Shown piece after piece: positions 45,838 through 56,824 of a DNA stretch of 64,000 bases. Where the stretch lies: assembly GCA_007922195.1 (NCBI GenBank), contig ML682090.1, positions 69,171-133,170 of the forward strand, written 5' to 3'. This stretch comes from Podocnemis expansa (Eukaryota > Chordata > Testudines > Podocnemididae). Position 1 is the stretch's first letter; every line of letters begins with the position of its first letter. A program made the position numbers and the translations under genes. The notes under the pieces were generated by a model. That model did not search any database, was not told the origin of the DNA, and worked only from the letters and a program-made list of their open reading frames with translations.

Positions 45838-48800
45838 GTAAGTATTTTAGCCTGATTTGTTTCATGCTTATTTTCTACCACACTAAAGCAACTCACTTTC
45901 TGCACAAAGGACCTTCTACAACTCCAAGACATGCTACCACTGACTTGGGAGAGAGAGAGAATTCACATCTTTCAGTTCATCCGTTGAAATCTTGAAAAGT
46001 GATCTTTTTTCCCAAACCCTTGAATGCCAGGCACAAATCCCTTAAAAATAATTTCTGATTTTCGCTAATATCCTGGATTAGGTGCATAATCTACTTTTTT
46101 TCCTTATGCTGATGTAGTATATGTGAGATGATGTACTCTTCTGCAGAAAGATCAAAAATAGAATTTGAAACGCAAATGGCTAATTGAGTAATCAACTCCC
46201 CTATGTAAAATTTAGTATAAGACTAGGATTTTTTTTTAACCCTTGATTTTGGCAAGAATGAGGGTATATTTGTAGCCTAGTGATTACTGAAGGAAACTGG
46301 AAGTCTGTACACTGGGTTCTTAACTCATGGGTTTTTTATTAGTAACATATATTAATTGTTGCAAAGCCTGCAAGAATCCTAACAAAATAAAGGGCTAGAA
46401 AGAGGGAAAAATTTAAATGAATCTTTAACAAAAAGATGCAGTTTGTGTATTCTTGGATTCTCTGCTCCTAAAAGCATACTGCAAAAGCTCAACATTTCAC
46501 CAGGGCTCACTGTATTAACACACTCCTTTCTTCCCCTATACAGTGACTGCCTCACAAGAAGGGATACAAATTTTTCAAAGCCCAGCACAGGCATGGTGGT
46601 CCTCTGGGGAGACTGCACAGCTGGACTGTAAAATATCAGAAAAAGAAGAAAGTGCAACGTGGTACAAGGAACAACAGAGTGGAAGTCTACAGTGGGTTTA
46701 CCAGAGTTACGAGTCTGCACCTTCAGATGGAAAATACTCGAGTACAGTGAACATGGAAGCAAACACATTTTCTCTCATTATCCATAAAGTACAAAGAGAT
46801 GATTCAGGGATATATTATTGTGGCCTCTTTACTTTCATTTATCTACAGCCCAACTTTGGGAATGGAACTAGACTCATTGTCACAGGTGAGTTTCCAATGG
46901 CACACAGAAGCACTGTTGGCCTGGGAAAAAACCCGGGGCTTGGCATGGTGCAACTTGGGGCTCAAGCCCCATAAGCATGCCACTGCTGTGGGTGACTTGG
47001 TGGCAGACCCGGGGCTCAGGCACTGGGATTTGAGGCTCAAGCCCCCTGAGTCCAGTGCCTGTGATGCCCCTGATGGCACAGAAAAATGATGTCCCAGTTC
47101 TAGAAAGTGATGTGAAAAATGAATCATTCTTTTTTTGGGCAAGATTGTGGTTGATCCCTGTTTCAGCATTAAGCCATTGGTACTGGGGCAAAGAAGCAGC
47201 ATGATCCAGGCAGTGAGCCAGGACATTCGGTTGGAAATGTGGAGAGCTGGGCTCTGTTCCTTAATCGCTGGGTATTGAGGGCAAGCTTTTCAAAAGATAT
47301 CCTCAGCCAACAGTTCAGTTTCCATGATCAAATAAATGACCAGATTATTAAAATGCTCTGATCAAAATATGGAAGCTTTTGGAGAAATCTGACCTTGGAT
47401 TTCCCAGATTCATCTCAGACTCCTCATCTTTATAATGGGAATAATGTGTAAAAACACTTTGAGATCAATGGATTAAAAGCACCAAATCAGTGCTAGGTGT
47501 TAATACTTCCCCGCATTCTGGACAGGCTGTTAAATTAGCAATCAGATGTGATATTCATACTTGCTGATGATTCCTACTGAAACTACCTGAGCCTAGGATG
47601 AGAGGTAAGTTTCATTTGCCTTGCTTTCCTATTGAGACTTTAACATTATTGGGTTCTTTTCCAGGCACTTGTTAAGCTTCATGAAGTTATTCTGCCCATG
47701 TGTTCATACAGGGACTGTTCACTAGCACCATAGCATGAATTGAACATAAAGACACAATGTATGACTAGAAATATCTATATACTTTCCATCCACACACTGT
47801 GCAGAGGCATTCCAAAGAGTGTCCCTGAAAAGAAAGGTGAGGGATTACTCTGGGTGCCACTAGAAGCTGAACTCAACTAATGGAATGAATGTAAAAGGAA
47901 AAATTTAGCGTGACTATTATATCTATGTAAGAACAGTTCCTCTTTCAGCCTTTTCATAGCTCTATCTCAAAGCACCTCACAAAAGTGACTAAGTAGAATT
48001 TGTAAGTAAGCAGCATTTCTCCAATTTTACAGTTAGGGAAACTGCGGTGCAGAGGGGCAGTGAACTTGTCTCCAAGGTTACACAGCCAACCAGAGACAGA
48101 GCTGGGAATAGATCATAGGCCCCCTGATTCCCGGTCTTGTGTGCTCACTGCCAAATCGACCAGCCCTTCCCATGCGTTTTGTGCTGAACTGAACACACTG
48201 ATGGCACTCGGCAAATAACTCACAATGAACATGTCAGAACAAGCTTCTGAGCAGTGATGGACAGGGGAAATTCTCCCAAGGTGGATGCCCCATAATGTCA
48301 GACATGACAATTAGAACGGACAAACTGCTAAACATTAAAAACACGTGGCAATATCTGGGACAGGGGTGGGAGCTGAGAATGGACTAGTTGAGCTGTCAGT
48401 AGTGACTTTCAATCCCTAGTTTATGTGACTCAACTCCCTCTCTCTCTCTCCTTCAGATGCCTCTGAGCCAAGACTTTCCATCCTGGCACCTTCTGCCCTG
48501 GAGGATGCTGAGCTTCCCCCGGTCATTCCTCTGCTCTGCCTGATCTCTGATTTCACTCCTCTCTGGAGTGGAGTTCTCTGGGACATTGGTGAGGAGAAGT
48601 CTAAGGGTCAGATGGATGTTGGAGCCATAGATGGGAAAGAGGTTTTTAGTGTTTGGAGTCTAATGGCAATTCCTTCTGAGACGTGGAACCAGGAGACAAC
48701 CTACATTTGTACAGTCAAGGAGAACAGCACAGGGAGACAGATCAGTGCTATAATCTCCAAGGAAACAGGTCTGGTATCTTACCATCAAACCCAATATATC

Positions 48801-51800
48801 TTCTAGGGATTTTATATTACTCTCCTCACCAAGGTATCTGGGCACCAAGAGTCAGTGACATCTACTGCAAACTAGAGAAATAGAAAGAATCAGCCAGGAT
48901 GGCTCAGGGGAATGATAGCTAATAGAAGCAAGGAAAAGTTTTGGTAATTATTGAGAGGGTGCAAATTGTAGAGCGAACAATTATGATTGCTTCCCTATCA
49001 CCCACCTTTCCCATCCCAGACTTTCTGAAAACCTTTACTTTTCAATCCTCAGTGGTGAGAAATGGGCTTCTGGTCCAGCAGCCCAAACCTTCCCCTCTGT
49101 GTGAGCACAACAAAGTTATAGAAGCATCATTTCAGGAGAGTCAAGGGAATAACTAGGAGCGTGAGGAAGGCAATGAACAAAGGAAACAGCAGGATGAATG
49201 TCAGGAAAGCTACCTGGCAGTGAGACCTAGCAGATAAAGGAACAGATGCCCAGGATCAAGGCTGGATGCTCACGTAGATGGGACTGAGCAAGGCACAGGC
49301 CATTCTAACAGAAAATAACTCTGCAATGGCAGAAGTGGCTCTACGGAACAATGTCCAGTGCAAGCCAGCAGGATTATAGCTGGTCTATACTTTTACTGAT
49401 CAACTTTGTTGGGCCATCATGTAAATTTTTGCCATCACAGCCATGCACATAAACGTCTGAGTGTAGATACAGTTTTACTTGGTGCCTTACACTAGCACAG
49501 CTTATTTCAGTTCCTGAGCCTGGAGGAACTATGCAGACGACGTTACAGTGGCAAAACTTAAGTGTAGTCAACCCCTTCAACAAATCAACAGGGACCACAG
49601 AAGAGTGTTTCCATCCCTGAGCCTTTTCTTAATTTCCCTAATACTTCACTGTTTGCTGGGAAAAAATGAATGAGCTACAATCTGACCATGAAACTCAAAG
49701 ATCCTCACATTAGAGAAATTGTGGGTGGGGAGGAAGAAAGAGACATTACATGATAACTTTTTGGCCATTATGGTATTTGCAAGGCCCCTTGTCCTTTGCA
49801 TCTAGCCAAGTTCCACAGGGGCGGTTGTGTTAGTTTAGTACAGCAAAAAAAGCAAGGAGTCTTGTGGCACTTAAAGACTGACAGATTTATTTATTGCATG
49901 AGCTTTAGTGGGAGAACCGAAATTGAACTAATATGCAAATGAAATTGTGTGAAAGAGGGGCTGAATCATGACTATGGATTCTTGTCACATTATAACAGGT
50001 AATTTGACTTCATCCTCCCTCTGTGTGCTGTTTCCTCGAGTTTGAATCCTTACAAATGCTCTGATTTGCTGTTGCAGTGTGACCTGATCCCATGCCTTAC
50101 ACTCCCCTGCATTTATTTTCATCCAATTCTGTGAGTTCTCCCTCTTCAAAGCATCTGATGAAGTGGGATATTCTCCCACGAAAGCTCAAGCGATAAATAA
50201 ATCTGTTAGTCTTTAAGTGCCACAAGACTTCTTGCTTTTTTGTCCTTTGCATATCCCACTTCCTCCACATACAGAAGAAGGACAACATGCTATAGAGCAT
50301 ACAACAATGGGTGTTGAGCTTGGGGAAGAAAACCTCTCTTTGTCCCTGGAGTTACATGGGATGTAGAAGTAAGCTGTGCATCTGTTCTGAAAGGAGTTTT
50401 TTTATGCTCTTCAGGGAAAAGTGATGCTGAAGAGTGTATGATTGTACTTTACACTGGGCTGCCCTGCCTTTTCATCCTTCTCCTTATCCAGATGTTGATC
50501 TTGCTCTACAGAAAGTGCTCCAGCAGAGGTAACTCATTCATAACTCTGTCAGCTACAAAACAGCCACGCCTCACACATCCATATAACTGTCTCTTTCTGT
50601 TTCTTTCATCAGGGAGAGCTGTGCAAAGAAGGAATCAGATACGTATGAAGCAGGTCCCACAGGTAAACTGGCTTTTCAGCTTTTGGCATATCAGAAAGAT
50701 ACAGTGCATAGAATCATAGAAAATTAGTGTTGATAAGGACCTCAGGGGATCACTTAGAGTCAAAGCACAGGTGGGGGTCCAGTACTGGGGTGCAGACCCT
50801 CAGGCACTGGGTCACAGCTCCCCCTGCTGCTGCTGCCAAAAGACTGCAAAGATTGTTCAAAAAGGTAATTGTTGAGTCATGGGCATAAATGATTTTTTTC
50901 AAGTGGGTCCCAAGAAAAAAAAGTTTGAAAATCACTTAGTTATACCAACCAAACTCTTCTCAAAGCAGCACCAATCCCTACTAAATCATTCCAGCCAGTG
51001 TCCTAACCACAGGGAGTTAGAACCAGTACCCTGGCCAAATTCTTACCCTATTATCTACACATTGCCTCCCAAGTTTTCATTTTAATGTATTCCTCTCTGC
51101 CCTTCTAATGGAAGTGTTATGTAGGATTATTGGTAGAGAAGAACTGCTGGGTTCCACCCCAGAGATGCCTGCAGGTTAGGGCTAGTGAAATAGTGCCATG
51201 TCTATTTTTATAAGGGACCATCAGGTAACCTAATGTGATCTCATGTACATTACAAGCTACAAAAAGCTTTCAGACAGCCACATGCTAAACCCAGCACCCA
51301 GGACAGATAACCGAGGACAAAAGCGAGATCTGTACCATTAAAAATGTCCTCCACATTCTTATAATAGAAAAAATCAATCAGCTGATTCCCTTTGAATTTT
51401 CCAAATAAAGTTCTTTGTTGGGATAAACTGCACATCAAACAATCAAGGTCAGTGTGGAATTTCTTAGCAGAAGTCAGAAGGGCTTGGACTGCTCTAAGTG
51501 AATTAAAAACAAGGGATTAAACCCTTAGAATACCACTGCAACCCCCCCCCCCATAACAATATGTCCTGAAGTGACAGAGATGAGATTTTGACAGGTTGCT
51601 GACATGATCCTAGTCTATAAAACACCTTGTCTAGTTATATTGGCTATGTCTACACTGGCAAGTTAGTTCGAATTAAGGAGGCTTAATTTGAATTGACTTT
51701 TTGCCTGTCTACATCAGGCTTTCATTAGTTCGAACTAAGGAATGCCTTAGTTCGACCTAATGAACGCTTAGTTTGAACTAGTAACTACCACCAGTTAGTT

Positions 51801-52525
51801 CCAATTAAGTGTTAGTTCAAACTAAGTACAGTGGAGAGCAGGACTAACCCTTAGTTCAAACTTCATAAGTTCAAATGAAGAGCAGTTAGTTTGCACTAAC
51901 AAAGTAGTTCAAGCTAGTCTAACATTAGTTTGAACTAGTCCACACTGTTAATTTGAACTAATGAGTTAGATGTTAGTTCTTACTAACCTCAAACTTATTA
52001 GTTCAAACTAACAAGTTCAAACTAACTTTGCCTAATAGAGACATAGCCATAGTGTTGTTGGAGTGGGTTGGTCCAAGGATATTAGAGAGAGAACGTGGTT
52101 GAGGTAATAGCTTTTCTAAGAGCAACTTCCACACAAAGCTTCTCCCTCTGTCTTTCACCAACAGCAACTGGTCCAATAAATGATGTTACTTTATTCCATC
52201 TTGTCTAACTATGAGACTCTGGAGAACAATGCTAGTTAAACAAATAACATTGCAAACTGCCATTGAGCCAAGTCACTTCAGCTCTCAGAGTTTCTTTTTT
52301 CTTTCCCCGATTTAACGGCCTTGTGTATTTTGTCTACAAGCTTTTCAGAGCAGGGCCTGTCTCTTCCTGTCTACATGCTGTGACCAGCACATGGAGGCTC
52401 TGCCTCCCCTGTGACTTCTAAGTTCTGCTCTTATTCAAAGGCTTAATAATAATACTGGTTCCTCCCTTTTTCTATTTCAGACTGAATATGCAACTCTGCC
52501 ATACAACAGAAAGCCTCCTCTCTGA
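45786..52525 (+). CDS. Complete inhibitory-type VJ-C1 receptor gene (six exons)
   Basis: Exons: 45786-45837, 46544-46885, 48457-48768, 50415-50528, 50613-50662, 52481-52525; total 915 nt, 304 codons plus stop, in frame throughout. Leader MHKMFYQIVGMVLIYLH; V-set 19-131 (Cys46, Trp57, DDSGIYYC with Cys110, J-like FGNGTRLIVT 122-131); C1 132-235 (Cys159, Trp173, Cys216); a short stalk with Cys243; membrane about 244-267; tail 268-304 ending TEYATLPYNRKPPL. The tail tyrosine 293 sits in TxYxxL, close to the ITSM consensus and to TEYATI of PD-1, so recruitment of SH2 phosphatases or adaptors is inferred. V and J are joined in the germline. It lies head to head with the activating-type gene, 6.2 kb away. 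Most likely a lymphoid or myeloid surface receptor; ligand unknown. One weak point is the C1 donor (gtctgg). Confidence 0.8.
46544..46885 (+). CDS. Germline-joined VJ exon of inhibitory-type receptor
   Basis: 342 nt, acceptor ctatacag, donor gtgagt, phase 1. AQLDCKISEKEE, ATWYKEQQ, FSLIIHKVQRDDSGIYYC, then FGNGTRLIVTG. The V exon at 62720-63061 has exactly the same length. The GNGT in the G strand is also an N-glycosylation sequon. Confidence 0.92.
46886..48456 (+). other. Intron between VJ and C1 of the inhibitory-type gene
   Basis: Aligns with 11064-12429 and with 63062-64000. It contains a GC-rich insertion (about 46910-47085) not present in the other two copies, and the MIR-like SINE at about 48020-48160. 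No coding sequence. Confidence 0.6.
48457..48768 (+). CDS. C1-set exon of inhibitory-type receptor
   Basis: 312 nt after a polypyrimidine acceptor (ctccttcag). It begins DASEPRLSILAPSALEDAEL. The core is LLCLISD, VLWDIG, YICTVKENSTG; ETWNQETTYIC is typical of Ig/TCR constant-type domains. The donor gtctgg departs from consensus. Reading through it gives 12 further residues (GLVSYHQTQYIF) and a stop at 48804-48806. Confidence 0.88.
48769..50414 (+). other. Intron between C1 and TM exons
   Basis: Contains a short inverted-repeat element at about 49380-49573 ('ggtctatacttttactgatc' against 'aacttaagtgtagtcaaccc') and an inverted pair of turtle-type SINEs (minus about 49808-49918, plus about 50000-50245). 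No coding sequence. Confidence 0.6.
49808..50245. repeat. Inverted pair of turtle-type SINEs
   Basis: 'aagcaaggagtcttgtggca' on the left arm and 'taagtgccacaagacttctt' on the right. The right copy extends to about 50000, matching the 34.5 kb copy. The arms could pair in the intron RNA. Confidence 0.75.
50415..50528 (+). CDS. Transmembrane exon of inhibitory-type receptor
   Basis: Acceptor cttcag; GKSDAEECMIVLYTGLPCLF, then ILLLIQMLILLYRKCSSR, donor gtaact. A single hydrophobic segment followed by basic residues (YRKCSSR) gives a type I topology. It contains no basic residue inside the membrane, unlike the activating type. Confidence 0.82.
50613..50662 (+). CDS. Basic cytoplasmic exon
   Basis: GRAVQRRNQIRMKQVPQ between a catcag acceptor and a gtaaac donor. 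It shifts the phase from 1 to 0, which exactly suits the last exon. Confidence 0.72.
50706..50938. repeat. CR1 3' stub and hAT-like fragment in intron
   Basis: 'catagaatcatagaaaatta' is a short CR1 3' end. It is followed by sequence related to the termini of the hAT-like element at 56825 ('ccctcaggcactgggtcac', 'aagtttgaaaatcacttag'). Confidence 0.5.
51642..52048. mobile_element. TGTCTACACTG-family inverted-repeat element (MITE) in last intron
   Basis: GGCTATGTCTACACTGGC at the left and '...agagacatagcc' at the right. The interior is almost wholly made of 'ttagttcgaactaa' palindromes on both arms, so the whole element could fold as a hairpin. Same subfamily as 58647-59765. Confidence 0.85.
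52481..52525 (+). CDS. Last exon with ITSM/ITIM-like motif
   Basis: Acceptor ctatttcag, then TEYATLPYNRKPPL and TGA. The ORF is short, but phase 0 matches the upstream exon, and the motif fits TxYxx(V/I/L). Confidence 0.75.
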   Translation, partial: TEYATLPYNRKPPL

Positions 52526-53012
52526 CTGCTGTACTCTCACAGAAGTGGTTTATATTTAGCTTTAAAAAGCAGAAAGAGAAAAATGCAAAGTTTCATGTTT
52601 GTAACATGCATGATGTGATGTGCGTTTGCTTGAAATACAACCACTTCCCCTGTAACATCTCTGAACCCATAGATGGACTTGACACCTCTGTTCTTTGGGG
52701 GAGGAAGGAAAGCCACATGGGTCATTAGCAATTTGTCTGCAGATTCACAGTCACTGGTTTCCCATCTCATTTCAAGCATGTCACTTGCCCCACTCCAGCA
52801 CCTGTCACAGAAGTCAGTCACTCCAGGGCCTCTTCTACTGGTTGCTCATGGGATTACTCCATTGAGCTCCAACATCTCTTCCATCATCTCGTTCTCACCA
52901 CAGCCTGACTCACCCTCTAAGTCTCTGCACCTTTCAGCTGGCTGGCTCTGCAGCTCCCACTTCCTGCCTGACCCCTCTGGCCAGTCAGTGAGTGGTTGCC
53001 ATCTCCCAGAAC
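52526..53012 (+). other. 3' UTR and flank of inhibitory-type gene
   Basis: No clear AATAAA was seen in the first few hundred bases. No gene seen. Confidence 0.5.
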
Positions 53013-53452
53013 CAGCGCCATCCCTAGGGTAGAGCAAGCGGGGCAGCTGCTTAGGGCCCTGCGGGGCCCAGACTGCTGCCCCCCTCTTGCCAGAGACTGG
53101 GGAGCTGGCCAAAAGCAGCAGCCCTGTTCAATGCTGCTGGTCTGCTCCCCCTTCCCACCATGTGTGCTGCTCTCGGCTCTGTGCCAGAGCAGTGGGGAGG
53201 GGGCAGGAGGCAGCGTGGGGCCCATATTGCTACCCCCTCCCGTCTGCACTGCCTCCTGCTCCCCTCCCCGCGCCAAGAGCAGCGTACAGGGCTGGGTGGG
53301 GTGACCAGCAGTACTGAAATGGGGTACCCTTTTGGCTGGCTTGCCTGGTCCCTGGCATGGGTCGGCCCTGCTCCCCAGTGTTGGGGGGACAAGTGGAGGC
53401 CCCAGAGAGGGCAATTCACCTGGGGCCCTGCACCCCCATAGGGATGGCCCTG
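53013..53452. mobile_element. hAT-type MITE with perfect 8-bp target duplication, GC-rich
   Basis: Inverted ends CAGCGCCATCCCTAGGG and (complement of right end) CAGGGCCATCCCTATGG, flanked on both sides by cccagaac. The GC-rich interior creates several long spurious open frames on both strands, including a 220-codon antisense one. Confidence 0.92.
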
Positions 53453-54049
53453 CCCAGAACAAACCATACCAGGCAGTCTCCAGATCCACAGCCCTACCAG
53501 TACTCCATGGCTGGTTTGGGAAGTCAGATCCACCCTTAATTCCAAATTCCAGCTCAGGGAACCTTAAATCAACAGCCAAAATTTGTAAAATCCCACCCTG
53601 CTAGTACTTCCTTGAGCCTTTTCGTACCTCACTTGTGATGCCACAAGCACCACTCTACCTGCTCCTAATTAAAACCTGCCTTCACGTCCTTCATTCCCAA
53701 GGGCTCTACTCTGTCCCGCCTGCCATCCTTATCACTCACATAGCCAGAGAACGGTTCTAATTCACCCCCAGTACAGCCCCTTGCACCTGCCAGCATCCTG
53801 GCTTTAGACTAACCCTAACTTTTCCTGGTCAGATGAGGAGCAATATCATTCAGAGGCTACTTAGGTCACTCCGTTTGCCTCAGCTGCAGTCTATCCATTA
53901 TCTGGCCCCTTCTCAGCCTCACTCACCCTCCCATTTCCTTCCCCCTCCCCTCCTCCTGGCTAGTCTAAAATCAGTGAACACCCTATAATCAAGATGGGCA
54001 ATCAATGCTGATTTAGTGCACTGAATGTAGTTTCACAAACTGAGCAGGC
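53453..54049. other. No gene seen
   Basis: Pyrimidine-rich noncoding sequence. The region from about 53.53 to 53.95 kb resembles 31.65-32.1 kb in style ('cctccttgagcc' types), possibly duplicated flank. Confidence 0.4.
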
Positions 54050-54600
54050 GACAGACACCATATCCTGGACTGAAGGAGTTTTCCTATCCCAGTGTGCAGG
54101 AAGCAATCTAAAGAGACCACGGAGCATGGGCCTGAGCGGTTTGACCCTGTTTGACAAATGTAATAACATTAAACACCTCTACTCATAGTCAAAACGGCCA
54201 GGGTTTGATAGAGTTGAACACCACAGTCAGATCCATTTTCAAACAGACTGTTAAGCTTTATTTACAATTCTTTATACAAACACACATCATTAGCACATCC
54301 CAACTCAGTTTGGCCAGAGATTATGGGAGTTTCACCTGCTTATTTAAGCCAGAAGTTTGCCCTGTGTGACAAGGCAAATGCTGAATGATATAAATAGTGG
54401 TTTTAATAATTAGATGCAATAGCAGATCCAAGCACTGAGCCCCATTGAATACAGCATGCTTATATCTGGAAAAGTTGTTCTGTTTGGGTGTGCAGGAAGG
54501 AAAAAATGTTCAGTGAGGACCGGGAGAAGACACTAATAGAAACATTTCGATTTTTGTGATTGTGAGAAATCAACCCCAATGTTAACTAGGCTGCTGATTT
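54050..54600 (-). pseudogene. 3' UTR relic of a deleted minus receptor gene
   Basis: Aligns with 16.25-17.1 kb and 35.78-36.6 kb, the 3' UTR of the minus genes, and keeps the poly(A) signal (54257-54262, minus). Similarity then jumps from about 36.6 kb directly to about 40.6 kb of the complete unit, so TM, C1, V and leader exons were removed by a single deletion in this copy or its ancestor. Confidence 0.65.
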
Positions 54601-56824
54601 GCATTAATTGAGGATTTGGCTCATGAAGGACTTAAACAGAATCCTGCTTGCTTAAGAAGTAAGACCAGGAAATCCTGATTTCTGGGGAATTTCTGGGGTC
54701 TAGATCAGCTCAAGTCTTGTCACCTTCCTCCAAACTGTGCAGTTTCTGGTCCTGACTTTTGCACCTCCCAGCTTCCTGCTGATTTGAGAGGAATACTTTG
54801 GGGTGCACAACAAGCACAGGGTCTGGGCTCCTTAGCCCAGTGTGTGGGGCAATAAGAGCCATCATGGATGTACTGTAAATGCTTCATGCAGCATGATGCA
54901 TCCTGATTAGTCCTTTGGTTAAAGTGGCTTTGATACCTGTTCATGTGGTTTGGCTCCTCATTTATAATGGTAATAATTCCAGGCTCGCCAGAGTAGGTCC
55001 CAATGTGCTTTACAAAGCAGGTTAGAAATGTTACCCCCATTTACACATAGGGAAACTGAGGCACAGAGCAGGGAAATGACTTCCCTAAGATAACCAGTGC
55101 AGAAATGGGAATAGAGTCCAAGTCTCTGTCCAGTGCTCTCTCCACTGGCCCAAACTCCACAGTGGATAATTAGTGACTGAATGATTTTCTCAATGTCTCT
55201 GGTCTGAGCTGTAAAATTTTGGTTGTTTCACACTGTTGAAAGGCACCTTTCAGTTTTTACAGTTTCTGCATTGATCATTCTGCTTCACCTTTGCTCAAGC
55301 TATATACAGGCTACAGATGAATGGAGGGGAGCAGTTTACATTTCCCTGGTGCCGAAATGTGGGGAGAGAGAGCTGAAAAACAATTGGTCCAAGCACTTTA
55401 GTTGCTGAACAAACAAAAGAAAGGTGGCAAAGTATGTGGGTAGAAAATGGCCATAGCAACAAGTGTAACTATTTGAGCAGCCAGTTCTGATCTATTTTTA
55501 AATGACAGGCCCTTTGCACCAAGCATGGCTGTTTATCCTGTAGCCTGTGGTTTTTTTAAAGGTCGGTTTCAGTTTGACTTCATTTCTATGTTCTCTTTTA
55601 AAGAACAGTCAGAATGAATCCAGTAAGTATGTCTTTGTCTTGGCTTTCACTAGACTTGTAAATGAGAAGATGACGCATAAAGTGAATTTATATCAGTCCA
55701 TCTTCAGGCTTTTGGGCAAATTTTCAAACATGCCTAAAGTGAATTAGGTACCTAACTCCTACTGATTCTGAAAAACTCACTAGGTGACTAAATGCACAGT
55801 TAAGCATCTAAATATCTTGACATTATTTCTTTTGAGTTTAAGTCCTATTGAAAGGCAGTATAGGGCTTAGCTAAACAAGTTCCAAAGGGGCAGCCATGTC
55901 AGTCTAGTTCAGCAAAACAAGCAAGGAGTCTTGTGGCACTTTTAAGGACTAACAAATTGATTTATCACATGAGTTTCTATTGGTACCAAATAGCTAAATC
56001 CATTTTGAAAATGACACTGAGGAGCAGGAGCCCACGAAGACTGTTGAAGAGCAAGACCACCCTCCACTCACCCTGTAGTGGTACCTCCCGTCCCAAGGGG
56101 CTGGGTGATTTTGGGGCATTATGATCTGGTCCACATCGTCACAGTGCCACTTGGCTGTGGTGTATCTGCTGTTTTGTAGATGGAAATGGAGGGGCAGATG
56201 GGCATGTGCCGGCCCTGAGTGGGGCTGAGACCCAGGTTACAAAGCACATTGCTAGGTGCTCAATCCAGCCTCACTTGCCAGAGTCTAGAGCTGTCACTGC
56301 AGGGGTCATGGGCTTTCCTTAGTTTCATGGTTACCCATTCTGTAAGTTCCTCCATCTTTGAAGAATCTGATGAAGTGGGATTTTCTCCCATGAAAGCTCA
56401 TATGAAAAATAAATCTGTTAGTCTTTAAGTGCCACATGACTTCTTGGTTTTGTTTTTTTTTTCTTTTTTCCTGGACTGGACTAATATGACTGCCCCTTTG
56501 GAAATGGTTACCATGAACACCACACCAAAATGAGAGCCTGAATCCTAGCTAAGCTGATAGGCCTGGTCCACAGGACCTTTGTATGAGATGAAACCGATGT
56601 AGCTATACAAAGCACATCGATGGCATTAGGCCCCACTTCAGCAAAGGTTTTCTAATTTATGTATGTACTTATTTATTCTCAGCACCTTACTGCAAAGGTG
56701 GAAGAAATTATCACCATTTTACAGCTGGGGAAGTGAGGCCAAAGAGCATTGGGAATCCTTGGCTAGCCCCCTGACAGCCACATCATCCTTTTTCTCTTCA
56801 AGCACGTGTGTAAATTCCTTAGGT
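54601..56824. other. Duplicated spacer between divergent genes, noncoding
   Basis: 54.6-55.85 kb aligns with 40.6-43.3 kb without the 41.2 kb element. 56.2-56.8 kb aligns with 43.4-43.95 kb. It contains a MIR-like SINE (about 55040-55150) and turtle-type SINE tails on minus (about 55878-55976) and plus (about 56345-56480). Confidence 0.55.

Noticed and set aside
46843..47226. Antisense frames over the V exon end and intron
   Set aside because: Shadow frames of the VJ exon and a GC-rich intron insertion.
52917..53579. 220-codon antisense frame and overlapping plus frames
   Set aside because: They largely lie within a GC-rich hAT MITE with defined ends; composition artefact.
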